DNA of 64,000 nucleotides from Enterocloster asparagiformis (GTDB lineage: Bacteria; Bacillota; Clostridia; Lachnospirales; Lachnospiraceae): the NCBI GenBank assembly GCA_018380885.1, contig JAGZSY010000025.1:1-64000 (forward strand). The letters are read 5' to 3'. Position 1 is the first letter of the stretch. Every line of letters starts with the position of its first letter. Below are positions 51,543 through 60,146 of the stretch, one piece after another. A program made the translations under genes and the position numbers. The notes under the pieces were generated by a model. The model had not been told where the DNA came from and did no database searches. It was given only the letters and a program-made list of their open reading frames with translations.

Positions 51543-52166
51543 TCAAAAGGACAAATAGCGCAGAGAGGCTTTCAGCACATCCTCTGCGGTCATCGTCTCT
51601 GTCACTTCCACCTGCTTCACCGCCTTGTTGGCCTCCACGTTGGAATAGCCCAGGGCCACCAGCGCCTGGACCGCCTCTTTGGCCGCCTCGCCCATACCTG
51701 CAATACCCGGTGCCACGGCCGCTCCCTGGTCATAGGGCAGGGCCAGGTTCCCCAGCACCTCCTCCATGGAAACCTTGTCCTTTAAGTCCAAAATCAACCG
51801 TTGGGCGGTTTTGGGTCCGATTCCCGGCGCCCGGGAAATCGCCTTGGCATCCCCGGTGACAATGGCCATCCGCAGGTCATCCGGCGTCATAACTGACAAA
51901 ATTCCCAGCGCGGCCTTGGGCCCCACGCCGTTGACGCCGATCAGCTGCCGGAACATATCCCTGTCCTGACGGTTCAGGAAACCGTACAGGCTCATGGCAT
52001 CCTCGCGGACCTGAAAATATGTATACACCGTCACCTCGCGTCCGATGCCCGGCAGCCGGTCCAGCACCGAGAGCGGCACGTGGATTCCCATCCCCACGCC
52101 GCCGGCTTCCACCACAATCACATCTTCCTCTACAGCCGTCAACGGCCCTTTTATATAAGAAATCAT
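51543..52166 (-). CDS. ruvA: RuvA Holliday junction-binding protein
   Basis: A 207-residue RuvA. Domain I is the OB fold (MISYIKGPLTAVEEDVIVVE), domain II holds two helix-hairpin-helix motifs (LIGVNGVGPKAALGIL and ISRAPGIGPKTAQRLIL), and domain III starts near 155 (EAVQALVALGYSNVEANKAV). The operon with ruvB is standard, and ruvC is absent as in most Bacillota. Confidence 0.97.
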   Translation of the reverse strand: MISYIKGPLTAVEEDVIVVEAGGVGMGIHVPLSVLDRLPGIGREVTVYTYFQVREDAMSLYGFLNRQDRDMFRQLIGVNGVGPKAALGILSVMTPDDLRMAIVTGDAKAISRAPGIGPKTAQRLILDLKDKVSMEEVLGNLALPYDQGAAVAPGIAGMGEAAKEAVQALVALGYSNVEANKAVKQVEVTETMTAEDVLKASLRYLSF

Positions 52167-52304
52167 CGCATTCTTCCTGTTCTGTCCTCAAATTTTGCCG
52201 GGCAAGCTCCGCCCGGCCTTATGCCTCCCATCATATCATAGACACGTTTCCGATGCAAGTGCGCATCGAACAGGCATTCGTTTTTTCCGCCCCGCAATTC
52301 GGAC

Positions 52305-52340
52305 GGAAAAATGCCGGGGCCGCCATTTTGCGCGCCCCGG
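52305..52340 (-). terminator. Terminator of the REC-HD-GYP-GGDEF gene
   Basis: TGCCGGGG (52310-52317) and CCCCGGCA (52333-52340) form the stem, followed by T5 on the minus strand. Confidence 0.8.
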
Positions 52341-52373
52341 CACCTCACTTCAGACAATATCGGCAGGCCGGTC

Positions 52374-55300
52374 TTAGTCCCCCTGCATGTTCGCCAAAAA
52401 TACGGAGAGAATCCCCGCCGCGAAGGCCAGCGACTCCCGCTGCTCCTCCGTCCATTCCCGCCGGGCAAGGCAGTCGTCAAAGCTGATCCAGCCCCAGTTT
52501 TCCCCTCTGCGGCGCACGATAAAGCGGAATACAGCCCCGGCTCCCGGCTCCCCAGGCGTCCGGCCTGTATTTCCGTCCGCCGCAGCGGGACGGAAAACCA
52601 TCCCGTCCCCGTCGAACTGTTCCCAGCCGCCCAGCGCGCCCACCGTCATGGCCTGCGCATTTTTCCGGGGGCTGACCCCCTCGTTGCACCACTCCCAGGG
52701 GATGCGGCAGCGCTCTCCGTTTTCAGAGGCCGCAAAAATGCTTACCCTGCCCAGGCCCAGACGGCGGCCCGCCAGCTCCAGCGCCCGGGGCAAATTTTCA
52801 TCCCGCGGCCCTGCCCCGTACAGCACATGGAATATCTCCCTGGCCAGCCCGTCGAGCCCGTCGTCCTCCGAGTCAATATGGGTATTATCGGCGGCAGGCC
52901 CCATTTCCTCGTCCGCAATCTCCGGATCGTCTTTGTACAGGACATATTTGCACAGCTCCCGCCTCTTGGCCGACAGCAGGGCCCGGCAGCCCTTGCGGTA
53001 CAGCGTCTCAAAATCTTCCCCGTCATCGGGACAAAGACTGATGCCGATGCTGCACGAAAACCGGAATCTGATCATATTTTGGCCGCAAATATCCTGCAGC
53101 GCTTCCTGGATTTTCCGCCCCTGCTCCCTGGCCGCGGCTTCCTCTGTTCCCGGCGCCAGAATCAAAAACTCGTCTCCGCCCACCCGGATCAGCACATCCC
53201 CGCCGGGAAACAGTCGGCGCAGGCGGCTGGAAACCTCCTGCAGCACCACATTGCCAAAGCTATGCCCGTAGCGTTCGTTGACTTCGCGGAAATTGTCCAT
53301 ATCGATCATGTACAGGGCCGCAGTTCGGCCAGCGCCCTGGCTTTCCAGCAGCTGCCTTGCCCGTTGCCTCCCGGCCTCATGATTGTAAAAGCCGGTGAGC
53401 CCATCCCGCTCCGCGCGGTTTTGCAGGAACTCGGACCTGCGCTTTTCCTCCTCGATGTCCGCCACAACGCCCACCGCCCTGAGCGGATGGCCCATCTCGT
53501 CCTTCTGCGCCGCCACCCGTATTCTGCACCAGCGGTAGCGGCCCGCGCAATCCGCGATGCGCACCTCCTTTTCCCCGTAGAGCTTGCCGCCGGACATCTC
53601 CCGCAGCAGCGCCGTACACTCCGCCAGATCGTCGGGATGGATATGGGATCTCAGGGATATCTGCTTTGTCAGCTCTTCCCCGAACGGCTGATAGCCGAAT
53701 TTCTTCCGCCAATTGTCCGAGACTGTGAGCGTATCCCTCACAATATCCCAATCCACGACAATATCCTCGGTCTGCTCCAGAATGAGCTGATAGCGCTCCT
53801 GAATCCCCCGCAGCTCCTCCTTAGCGCGCCTGGATTCGGTCACGTCCACAAGTATGTGGAACAGGGCATCCCTGCCGTTTAAGTCCTTTGTGAGGCGCCC
53901 CCGGTCCAGAAGCCAGACTGTGTTTCCATCCTTGCCCAGAGCGCGGTACTCCATCTCCACCACATTTCCGGCCCGCAGCTGTTCCCGTATCTGCCGCAGC
54001 ACCTTCTCCCGGTCCCCGGCATAGATCAGATTCCGGTATCTGCCCTGGAACTGATCCCGAACCTCCGCTTCACTGTAGCCTAACATCCGGCAAAAACCGT
54101 GATTCATTTCCTGGATCGTCATCCCCGAATCGCACAGGCATCGGAATGTGCCTGCCGGCAGGTCGTCCCACGTCTCCGCTGTCCCGGTCCCCTGCCCGTC
54201 CCTGCCGCCTTGGACTCTCTCCTCCATTTTCCAGACAAGCAGCGCTTTCCCGCAGGCCATGGAACCGTTGTCGATCCACAGCAGGGAACAGCTGCACGGG
54301 CTGTATTTTCCCGCCTCCTTCCCGCATACGCGGAAATGAATCTGGCGTCCCAGCTGTTTCTGATTCAAAAACTCGCTCACCGACTGGTTCATGAACGCCA
54401 GCAGCCGCTCCCTGTCCCCGGGATGGACGTATTTGCCCACAAAACCGCGGACCGAGTCCCAAAATTTGTCACCGGCCCCCAGCGGTTCAAAGATCCTGTC
54501 GGACAAAAATTCCAAATGGCAGGCGCCCGACTGAAAATCCGCCTCCATCACCGTGACGCCCATATTTCTCAGAACGGTCAGGTACTTTTCCTGGAAAAGC
54601 TGCTGGGCTTCCCCTCGCTCCTCACCGGAATCCACCAGGGGCGGCATCTCAGGCAGATCGCCCTGAGGCATCTCCTGATCCGCATACCGCAGCGTCAGCT
54701 CGTAGAACGGTTCCCTGACATTTCTAAAGCTCTCCAAAAGCCGGGGAGAAAACACGCCGCACTCACCGTTGAGAATCATGTTATACGCGCGCTCCGGAGG
54801 GATCGCCCTGCGGTACACCCGATCCGTGGTCAGCGCGTCATAGCAGTCCGCTATGCCCACCACCTGGGCGCACACCGGAATCCTGCCCCCCTTCAGCCCC
54901 CTGGGGTACCCTTTTCCATCCCAGCGCTCGTGATGGTAAAGGCAAATGTCGCTGGCGTACCTGAGATAATCCCGGTCCCCCATTCTGTCCAGACGTGACA
55001 GAATCTCACATCCCTTCACCGCATGGGTTTTCATCACCTCAAACTCCTCCGCGGTCAGGCGGCCCGGTTTGTTCAGAATCGCATCCGGTATGGCGATCTT
55101 GCCGATATCGTGGAGGGATGAGGCGCTGCCGATCATGGCGATGCGCGCCTCGTCCAGCTCCAGGTCCGGGCAGTTCTTCGCCACGTCCTCCAGCAGCACT
55201 CTGGTGAACAGCTGGATGCGCTTGATGTGCTGCCCTGTCTCAGCGCTGCGGTACTCGATAATGGAGGACAGGGCGTCGATCACCGCAGCGTTGGACTCCC

Positions 55301-55730
55301 TCAGCTTTCTGGCCTGTTCCCGTATGCGGTCGTCCTGATCCAGATAGCGCTGGCTCAGAGATACGATATTCTGAATCCTGCGCTTGACCAGATGGGGTTC
55401 AAAGGGCTTTCTGATAATGTCCGAAGCGCCCAGGTCAAACACCCTGATCTCCGATTCCACTGAGTCGTCCGCCGTGACCACCGCGATTGGCATCCCGCGC
55501 AGAAGAGGATCCTCCCGCCACTCCTCCATCACCTCGTATCCGTTCCTGACCGGCATGGTTAGATCCAGCAGCACGACGGCGATACTATCCCGGCACTGGC
55601 GCATGAGAAACAGCGCCTGCTCACCGTTTTCCGCCTCCAGCACGTTATAGTCCTCCTCAAAAATACTGCGCAGGACGGCGCGGTTGATCTCCACGTCGTC
55701 CGCAATCAGTATGGTATCTCTTCTGTTCAT
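52374..55730 (-). CDS. REC-HD-GYP-PAS-PAS-GGDEF-GAF cyclic di-GMP protein
   Basis: An 1118-residue signalling protein able in principle to make and break c-di-GMP. Receiver 1-125: Asp11/12, phospho-site Asp56 (LLDLTMPVRNG), Lys108. HD-GYP ~145-340: HDIGK 207-211 and HHERWDGKGYP 266-276 look complete. PAS-like parts lie at about 390-690 (FRCLCDSGMTIQEMNHGFCR, then VDWDIVRDTLTVSDNW). GGDEF 851-855 (RVGGDEFLIL) is intact, without an RxxD inhibitory site (PGGD instead). A GAF-like domain ends the protein. The ATG at 55730 has GAGGGG 6 bases before it. It is divergent from an XRE repressor. Confidence 0.93.
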   Translation of the reverse strand: MNRRDTILIADDVEINRAVLRSIFEEDYNVLEAENGEQALFLMRQCRDSIAVVLLDLTMPVRNGYEVMEEWREDPLLRGMPIAVVTADDSVESEIRVFDLGASDIIRKPFEPHLVKRRIQNIVSLSQRYLDQDDRIREQARKLRESNAAVIDALSSIIEYRSAETGQHIKRIQLFTRVLLEDVAKNCPDLELDEARIAMIGSASSLHDIGKIAIPDAILNKPGRLTAEEFEVMKTHAVKGCEILSRLDRMGDRDYLRYASDICLYHHERWDGKGYPRGLKGGRIPVCAQVVGIADCYDALTTDRVYRRAIPPERAYNMILNGECGVFSPRLLESFRNVREPFYELTLRYADQEMPQGDLPEMPPLVDSGEERGEAQQLFQEKYLTVLRNMGVTVMEADFQSGACHLEFLSDRIFEPLGAGDKFWDSVRGFVGKYVHPGDRERLLAFMNQSVSEFLNQKQLGRQIHFRVCGKEAGKYSPCSCSLLWIDNGSMACGKALLVWKMEERVQGGRDGQGTGTAETWDDLPAGTFRCLCDSGMTIQEMNHGFCRMLGYSEAEVRDQFQGRYRNLIYAGDREKVLRQIREQLRAGNVVEMEYRALGKDGNTVWLLDRGRLTKDLNGRDALFHILVDVTESRRAKEELRGIQERYQLILEQTEDIVVDWDIVRDTLTVSDNWRKKFGYQPFGEELTKQISLRSHIHPDDLAECTALLREMSGGKLYGEKEVRIADCAGRYRWCRIRVAAQKDEMGHPLRAVGVVADIEEEKRRSEFLQNRAERDGLTGFYNHEAGRQRARQLLESQGAGRTAALYMIDMDNFREVNERYGHSFGNVVLQEVSSRLRRLFPGGDVLIRVGGDEFLILAPGTEEAAAREQGRKIQEALQDICGQNMIRFRFSCSIGISLCPDDGEDFETLYRKGCRALLSAKRRELCKYVLYKDDPEIADEEMGPAADNTHIDSEDDGLDGLAREIFHVLYGAGPRDENLPRALELAGRRLGLGRVSIFAASENGERCRIPWEWCNEGVSPRKNAQAMTVGALGGWEQFDGDGMVFRPAAADGNTGRTPGEPGAGAVFRFIVRRRGENWGWISFDDCLARREWTEEQRESLAFAAGILSVFLANMQGD

Positions 55731-55884
55731 CTGTTCCCCTCTTCCTGAAATCACTCTCTCAAAAAAACCGCCAAACGCATATCCTGCCGGAAAAAACAGG
55801 ATACTAAAAACAGTGGCATAAAACACCACCCCGTATTTTTCGCAATGATCCAATCCATTTCAAACCGTTCAGACATCCATAGTT

Positions 55885-55936
55885 ATTATAAGTGTTTATA
55901 GCACTCATTTCAATATAAACAAGTGCTATTAGCACT
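55885..55936. promoter_or_regulatory. Promoter of the c-di-GMP gene with two palindromic operators
   Basis: Minus-strand -35 TTGAAA (55908-55913), a 17-base spacer and -10 TATAAT (55885-55890). The spacer is filled by AGTGTTTATAGCACT (55891-55905). A perfect palindrome AGTGCTATTAGCACT lies at 55922-55936, 31 bases away (three helical turns). Likely operators of the adjacent XRE protein. Confidence 0.75.
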
Positions 55937-55985
55937 CATTTTTCTATCTGATATGGCCTATCATTAAGAAACGGAGGATATTGTC

Positions 55986-56309
55986 ATGACTGATAACTTC
56001 ATTGGCGAACGATTTTCCCAATTAAGGGAGGCTCGTAACGTTTCCGCCCGGAAAATGAGCCTGGACTTAGGCCACAGCACCAGTTACATGAATGCCATAG
56101 AAGCTGGCAGAAAACTTCCGTCCCTTTCGGAATTCCCTTATCTGTGCGAATACCTTGGAATCAAACCCCGGGAATTTTTTGACGATCGAAAGCCCTCCCT
56201 GAAACAGATGCGGGCGATCGAAGCGATCTATGATATGTCCGAAAAAGACGTGGCACTTCTGTTGGAAATCATCGAAAAACTGAATTTTTCCGGCACCTCC
56301 AAGCGCTGA
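55986..56309 (+). CDS. XRE family transcriptional repressor
   Basis: A 107-residue protein with an N-terminal HTH_3 (residues ~6-65: FSQLREARNVSARKMSLDLG, then YMNAIEAGRKLPS) and a C-terminal helical tail. Its size and layout recall small XRE/SinR-like repressors. GGAGG is 8 bases before the ATG. It is divergent from the c-di-GMP protein and probably binds the two 15-bp palindromes between them (inference). Confidence 0.88.
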   Translation: MTDNFIGERFSQLREARNVSARKMSLDLGHSTSYMNAIEAGRKLPSLSEFPYLCEYLGIKPREFFDDRKPSLKQMRAIEAIYDMSEKDVALLLEIIEKLNFSGTSKR

Positions 56310-56335
56310 TGCGCATTTGGCTGGCACAAGGCTTT

Positions 56336-56370
56336 AAAACGGCTTCGCTCCTCGACGAGCGGGCCGTTTT
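56336..56370 (+). terminator. Terminator of the XRE gene
   Basis: AAAACGGC (56336-56343) pairs with GCCGTTTT (56363-56370), with an inner GCTC/GAGC stem and T-rich exit. Confidence 0.8.
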
Positions 56371-56489
56371 CCGTTTTGCCTGGGCAGGGGGAGGATTTGT
56401 CCGCGGCGGAAACGTGAAAATATCCTACCTGCTTGATTTATGTCCGGGATTCGATTAAAATTAAGTAACGCAAAGGAGAATATACGGAT

Positions 56490-57596
56490 ATGATATGCAT
56501 TGAACATCCCATTGAATTTCAGGATACATACGATTTAACGCGGATCGGCAGTTTGGATGAGCTGCTTTTTTTTGATATCGAGACCACCGGCTTTTCCGGG
56601 GACACCTCCAGCCTGTACCTGATCGGCTGCACCTGGCACAGGGACGGCAAATGGAATATGACCCAGTATTTTGCCGACGGGCCTCAGGCGGAGCGGGAGG
56701 CGCTGACGGCATTTTTTGATCTTTTACAGCATTACAAGGTGCTGGTGCACTTTAACGGGGACGGCTTCGACATCCCCTACCTGCTCAAGCGCTGCGCCCA
56801 CCACAAGCTGAATTACAGCTTCGACGGCGTGGTCAGCCTGGACATCTACAAGAAAATACGCCCCCTCAAAAAGCTTCTGGGCCTGGACAGCTTAAAGCAG
56901 AAAGCCATCGAGCGCTTCCTGGGCGTGGACCGCACCGACGTGTTCTCCGGGGGCGAGCTGATCGAGGTGTACAAGGAATACCTGCGCTCCCGGGACGAGC
57001 GCCTGTTCCACCTACTGATCCTGCACAACGAGGACGACTTAAAGGGTATGCCCTGCATTCTGCCCATATTGAATTACCCGGACATGCTGGAGGGCCCGCT
57101 CTCCCTGGCCTCCCAAAAACGCACCAGCCTGCGCGACATTTTCGGCCAGGAAGCGCCCGTGCTGGATTTGTGTTTCGAAAGTCCCTGCTCCGTGCCGGTG
57201 GACTTTGAGGCGGAGAATGACCGGGTGAATATGGAATTGTCGAATAACAGACTGCGTTTCCGGGTAGAGCTCTACCAGGGAGAGCTAAAGTTCTTTTACC
57301 CCAACTTCAAGGACTATTTTTACCTTCCGCTGGAGGACACCGCAGTACACAAAAGCGTGGGCGAGTTCGTGGACAAGTCCGCCCGGGTGCGGGCCACCGC
57401 CAAGACCTGCTACACCCGCAGAAACGGACTTTTTATCCCGCAGTTTGAGCCGTTGTGGGAGCCGGCGTTGAAGCGCCAGTATAAGGATTGCATCAGCTTT
57501 GCGGAGTATCGCCCGGAATTGCTCGGTGTGCCGGGGGATGCGGAGTGTTACGGCCGGCAGCTGACGCGCTATATAATCGGTAAATCCCGCTCCTGA
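56490..57596 (+). CDS. RNase H-like fold protein (YprB type)
   Basis: A 368-residue protein. Residues ~22-200 form a DEDD-type exonuclease-like RNase H fold: LLFFDIETTGFSGDTSSLYL with the DxE pair, later VHFNGDGFDIPYLLKR, and LILHNEDDLKGMPCIL. The C-terminal ~150 residues have no clear assignment. Relatives such as B. subtilis YprB are of unknown function. It has its own upstream region and a terminator at 57615. Confidence 0.87.
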   Translation: MICIEHPIEFQDTYDLTRIGSLDELLFFDIETTGFSGDTSSLYLIGCTWHRDGKWNMTQYFADGPQAEREALTAFFDLLQHYKVLVHFNGDGFDIPYLLKRCAHHKLNYSFDGVVSLDIYKKIRPLKKLLGLDSLKQKAIERFLGVDRTDVFSGGELIEVYKEYLRSRDERLFHLLILHNEDDLKGMPCILPILNYPDMLEGPLSLASQKRTSLRDIFGQEAPVLDLCFESPCSVPVDFEAENDRVNMELSNNRLRFRVELYQGELKFFYPNFKDYFYLPLEDTAVHKSVGEFVDKSARVRATAKTCYTRRNGLFIPQFEPLWEPALKRQYKDCISFAEYRPELLGVPGDAECYGRQLTRYIIGKSRS

Positions 57597-57614
57597 ACCT
57601 TGGCCGGCTCATAA

Positions 57615-57648
57615 AAAATGGACAGAGCACCGCGGCTCTGTCCATTTT
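57615..57648. terminator. Bidirectional terminator
   Basis: AAAATGGACAGAGC (57615-57628), a 6-base loop and the exact complement (57635-57648). It lies between convergent genes, with A/T runs on both ends. Confidence 0.9.
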
Positions 57649-57662
57649 CATGCCAAATCCTA

Positions 57663-59135
57663 TTACTTCACAAATTCAATCCTGTCAAACACAGCTTCCC
57701 CATCCAGTACCATCAGCCCGACCTGGTGGTCAACCTCCCGATAACAGCGGAAGCTGAACGCCGCCTTTTCCCCTATAAAAATCTCCATGATCTCATGGTC
57801 AATCACAATCTTCAGATCAATCCGGTCCCCGTCGCCAAAGGGATATGCCTTCTCGCATACCCTGGGACCGTCCGGCTCTATAACAGAAAAATCCTTCACA
57901 GCCACAGAGGCATCCGCCCAATACGGGTCCATTGGCACCGGATACTTTGTGAGGTACGCCCTCTGCGCTCCCCAGTCCAGAGACAGGATATAGCAGGCAG
58001 CCAAATCATCGTCCGCTTTCAGTATCACATTCACACTGCCGCGGCAGTCGTCAGGCGTCACGGTACAGCGCAGAAGAAACTGATCCTCCCTCACATCGAA
58101 AAATCCGTACGCCATACCGCCCACCGCTTTAATCGCCACCGCATTATCCTCAGCGCAGATACGGCCCTCGCGTCCGGTAAACGACCAATTCAATTTCTGC
58201 TCAAAGGTAGCCTCCACCTCGGCGGGCATCTTAAATTCCAGTTCCCCGTCCTCCCGCTGGACAATCTCGTGGGGAATGCAGAAGTCGCCGCCCCAGCACC
58301 AGTGATTCCTGTCGTCGGGCGTAGCCCGCTCGTGTATCCAGGCAAAGTAAAATCTACGCCCCTGGTCGTTGGCCATGGACTTTGCGGCGTAACAGCGCCT
58401 GCCGCCGATCCCGTCAAACCGCGGCGTGCGCCAAGGACCGTAGGGAGACTTGGAATACCGGTAAACCGTCTGGGCAAACTCTGAAAAGCGCGAGTGCGTC
58501 AGGTACCAGTAATTTCCCATTTTAAACATTTCCGGGCATTCCGTCACATTGGTGTATCCCGGCTCGTAGATCGGCCCATAATGCTCCCAGTGAATCAGGT
58601 CGTGGGACTTAAACAAGGCCACACAGGCCCGCCTGGTGTCGGGACCGGAATTCTTCCTGGCGGCTATCAGAATCCAGTAGCATTTCTCATCCTGATTATA
58701 AAAGACGTAGGGATCGCGCCAATCGATATTCTCATAATATTCCGTAATGGGTACGATACACGGGGTATCTCCATCCTTGGTAAAATGGATTCCATCCTCG
58801 CTGACAGCATGCCCGATCTTCTGTGGGAACTGCGAATCCAAATCCGCCGCCGTATAGAAGATGTGGAACCTTCCCTCCCCGTAGATCGCCGAACCCGTCC
58901 AGCAGCCGTCCTTGTCAATGGTCGCTCCGACCCCCGGCACCAGCGCAGGTTCCAGTTCTTTCCAGTTCACCAAATCCTCTGAAATCATGTGATACCAAGT
59001 CGTACGAATCCGTTCCGGATAATTGATTGTGTTCTCCGGGGATGTCAGAAAAAACACATGGTACACTCCGTTGTGAAACATGGGGATTGCATCGCCCGAT
59101 ACAACTCCGTTTTTTGCTCTTCTGAATATTTTCAT
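57663..59135 (-). CDS. Glycoside hydrolase family 32-like protein
   Basis: A 490-residue enzyme with the GH32 five-blade propeller. Candidate catalytic residues are Asp15 (SGDAIPMFHNGVYH), Asp141 in the RDP motif (DWRDPYVF) and Glu199 in the ECP motif (VTECPEMF). The usual NDPNG start motif is replaced by GDAIPM, so the sugar specificity may differ from invertase or levanase. A C-terminal beta-sandwich follows (~350-490). No signal peptide is present, so it acts in the cytoplasm. It is the last gene of the ABC operon. The ATG at 59135 follows AGGGAGG by 8 bases. Confidence 0.85.
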   Translation of the reverse strand: MKIFRRAKNGVVSGDAIPMFHNGVYHVFFLTSPENTINYPERIRTTWYHMISEDLVNWKELEPALVPGVGATIDKDGCWTGSAIYGEGRFHIFYTAADLDSQFPQKIGHAVSEDGIHFTKDGDTPCIVPITEYYENIDWRDPYVFYNQDEKCYWILIAARKNSGPDTRRACVALFKSHDLIHWEHYGPIYEPGYTNVTECPEMFKMGNYWYLTHSRFSEFAQTVYRYSKSPYGPWRTPRFDGIGGRRCYAAKSMANDQGRRFYFAWIHERATPDDRNHWCWGGDFCIPHEIVQREDGELEFKMPAEVEATFEQKLNWSFTGREGRICAEDNAVAIKAVGGMAYGFFDVREDQFLLRCTVTPDDCRGSVNVILKADDDLAACYILSLDWGAQRAYLTKYPVPMDPYWADASVAVKDFSVIEPDGPRVCEKAYPFGDGDRIDLKIVIDHEIMEIFIGEKAAFSFRCYREVDHQVGLMVLDGEAVFDRIEFVK

Positions 59136-59153
59136 TCGCAAGTCCTCCCTATT

Positions 59154-60146
59154 TTATACGTTCACCTTGCTCCTCTGTTTCATCCAATCCACCATCACCG
59201 CAATCAGAATAATCGCGCCCTTGGCCACGTACTGCCAATAGGTGCTCACGTTCAGCAGGTTCAAGCCGTTGTTGATAACTCCCATAACCAGAACCCCCAT
59301 GACCGTTCCGCCGATCCGGCCCACGCCTCCGCTCATGGAGATTCCGCCCAAGACGCAGGCTGCAATGGCATTCAGCTCGTGCCCGTCCCCCACGGACGGC
59401 TGGCCCGAATACATTCTGGCCGCCAGCACAATACCGGCAAAAGAGGCCATGAAGCCGGCAATGGTAAACACCGCGATCTCGGTAATTTTGATTGGCACTC
59501 CCGACAGTCTGGCCGCCTCCCGGTTGCCCCCGATGGCATAAATGTAGGTTCCAAATTTCGTCTTATTTAAGAGAATACTGAAAATCACAATCATAACCAG
59601 CATATAGATCACCGGAATGGGGACGAGTCCCAGGCTTCCCGTTCCGATTTTGACAAAGCGCTCATCCATAATTCGCGTGGTTTTACCGCCGCAGTAGATA
59701 TACGCCACACCGCGCGCAATATTCATCATCGACAGCGTCACAATAAATGCAGGGAACTTGAAAAATGCCACGAAGCCGCCGTTGAGCGCTCCGCATAAAA
59801 TTCCCAGAATCAGGCCGATGAGAATCCCGGCGAAAATCGGCACGCCCTGGTTGACGATCAGCCCAACCGTCACCGTCCCGATCATTGCCACCAAAGCGCC
59901 CACCGAGAGATCGATTCCCCCCAGGATAATGACCAGCGTCATGCCCAGGGCCAGACACATATTGTGGGATATCTGTTTTAAAACAGTCAGCAGGTTGTTG
60001 GGCGTCAAAAAGACCGGGGACAGCGCGGACAGCAGCGCCACCAACAGCAGCAGTACCAGCATGATCCCCAGATTGTGCCTCACAAACAGAAACACCGGCT
60101 GGTCTTTTAATCCCAGCTCCTTCATATTCGGCTCCTTACTTTTCAT
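59154..60146 (-). CDS. Sugar ABC transporter permease (RbsC-like)
   Basis: A 330-residue permease of the CUT2 (ribose/xylose/AI-2) class with about ten hydrophobic segments. Family blocks are GMTLVIILGGIDLSVGALVA and GNREAARLSGVPI. It overlaps the ATPase stop by 4 bases and precedes the GH32 gene by 18 bases. AGGAGG lies 6 bases before the ATG. Confidence 0.94.
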   Translation of the reverse strand: MKSKEPNMKELGLKDQPVFLFVRHNLGIMLVLLLLVALLSALSPVFLTPNNLLTVLKQISHNMCLALGMTLVIILGGIDLSVGALVAMIGTVTVGLIVNQGVPIFAGILIGLILGILCGALNGGFVAFFKFPAFIVTLSMMNIARGVAYIYCGGKTTRIMDERFVKIGTGSLGLVPIPVIYMLVMIVIFSILLNKTKFGTYIYAIGGNREAARLSGVPIKITEIAVFTIAGFMASFAGIVLAARMYSGQPSVGDGHELNAIAACVLGGISMSGGVGRIGGTVMGVLVMGVINNGLNLLNVSTYWQYVAKGAIILIAVMVDWMKQRSKVNV

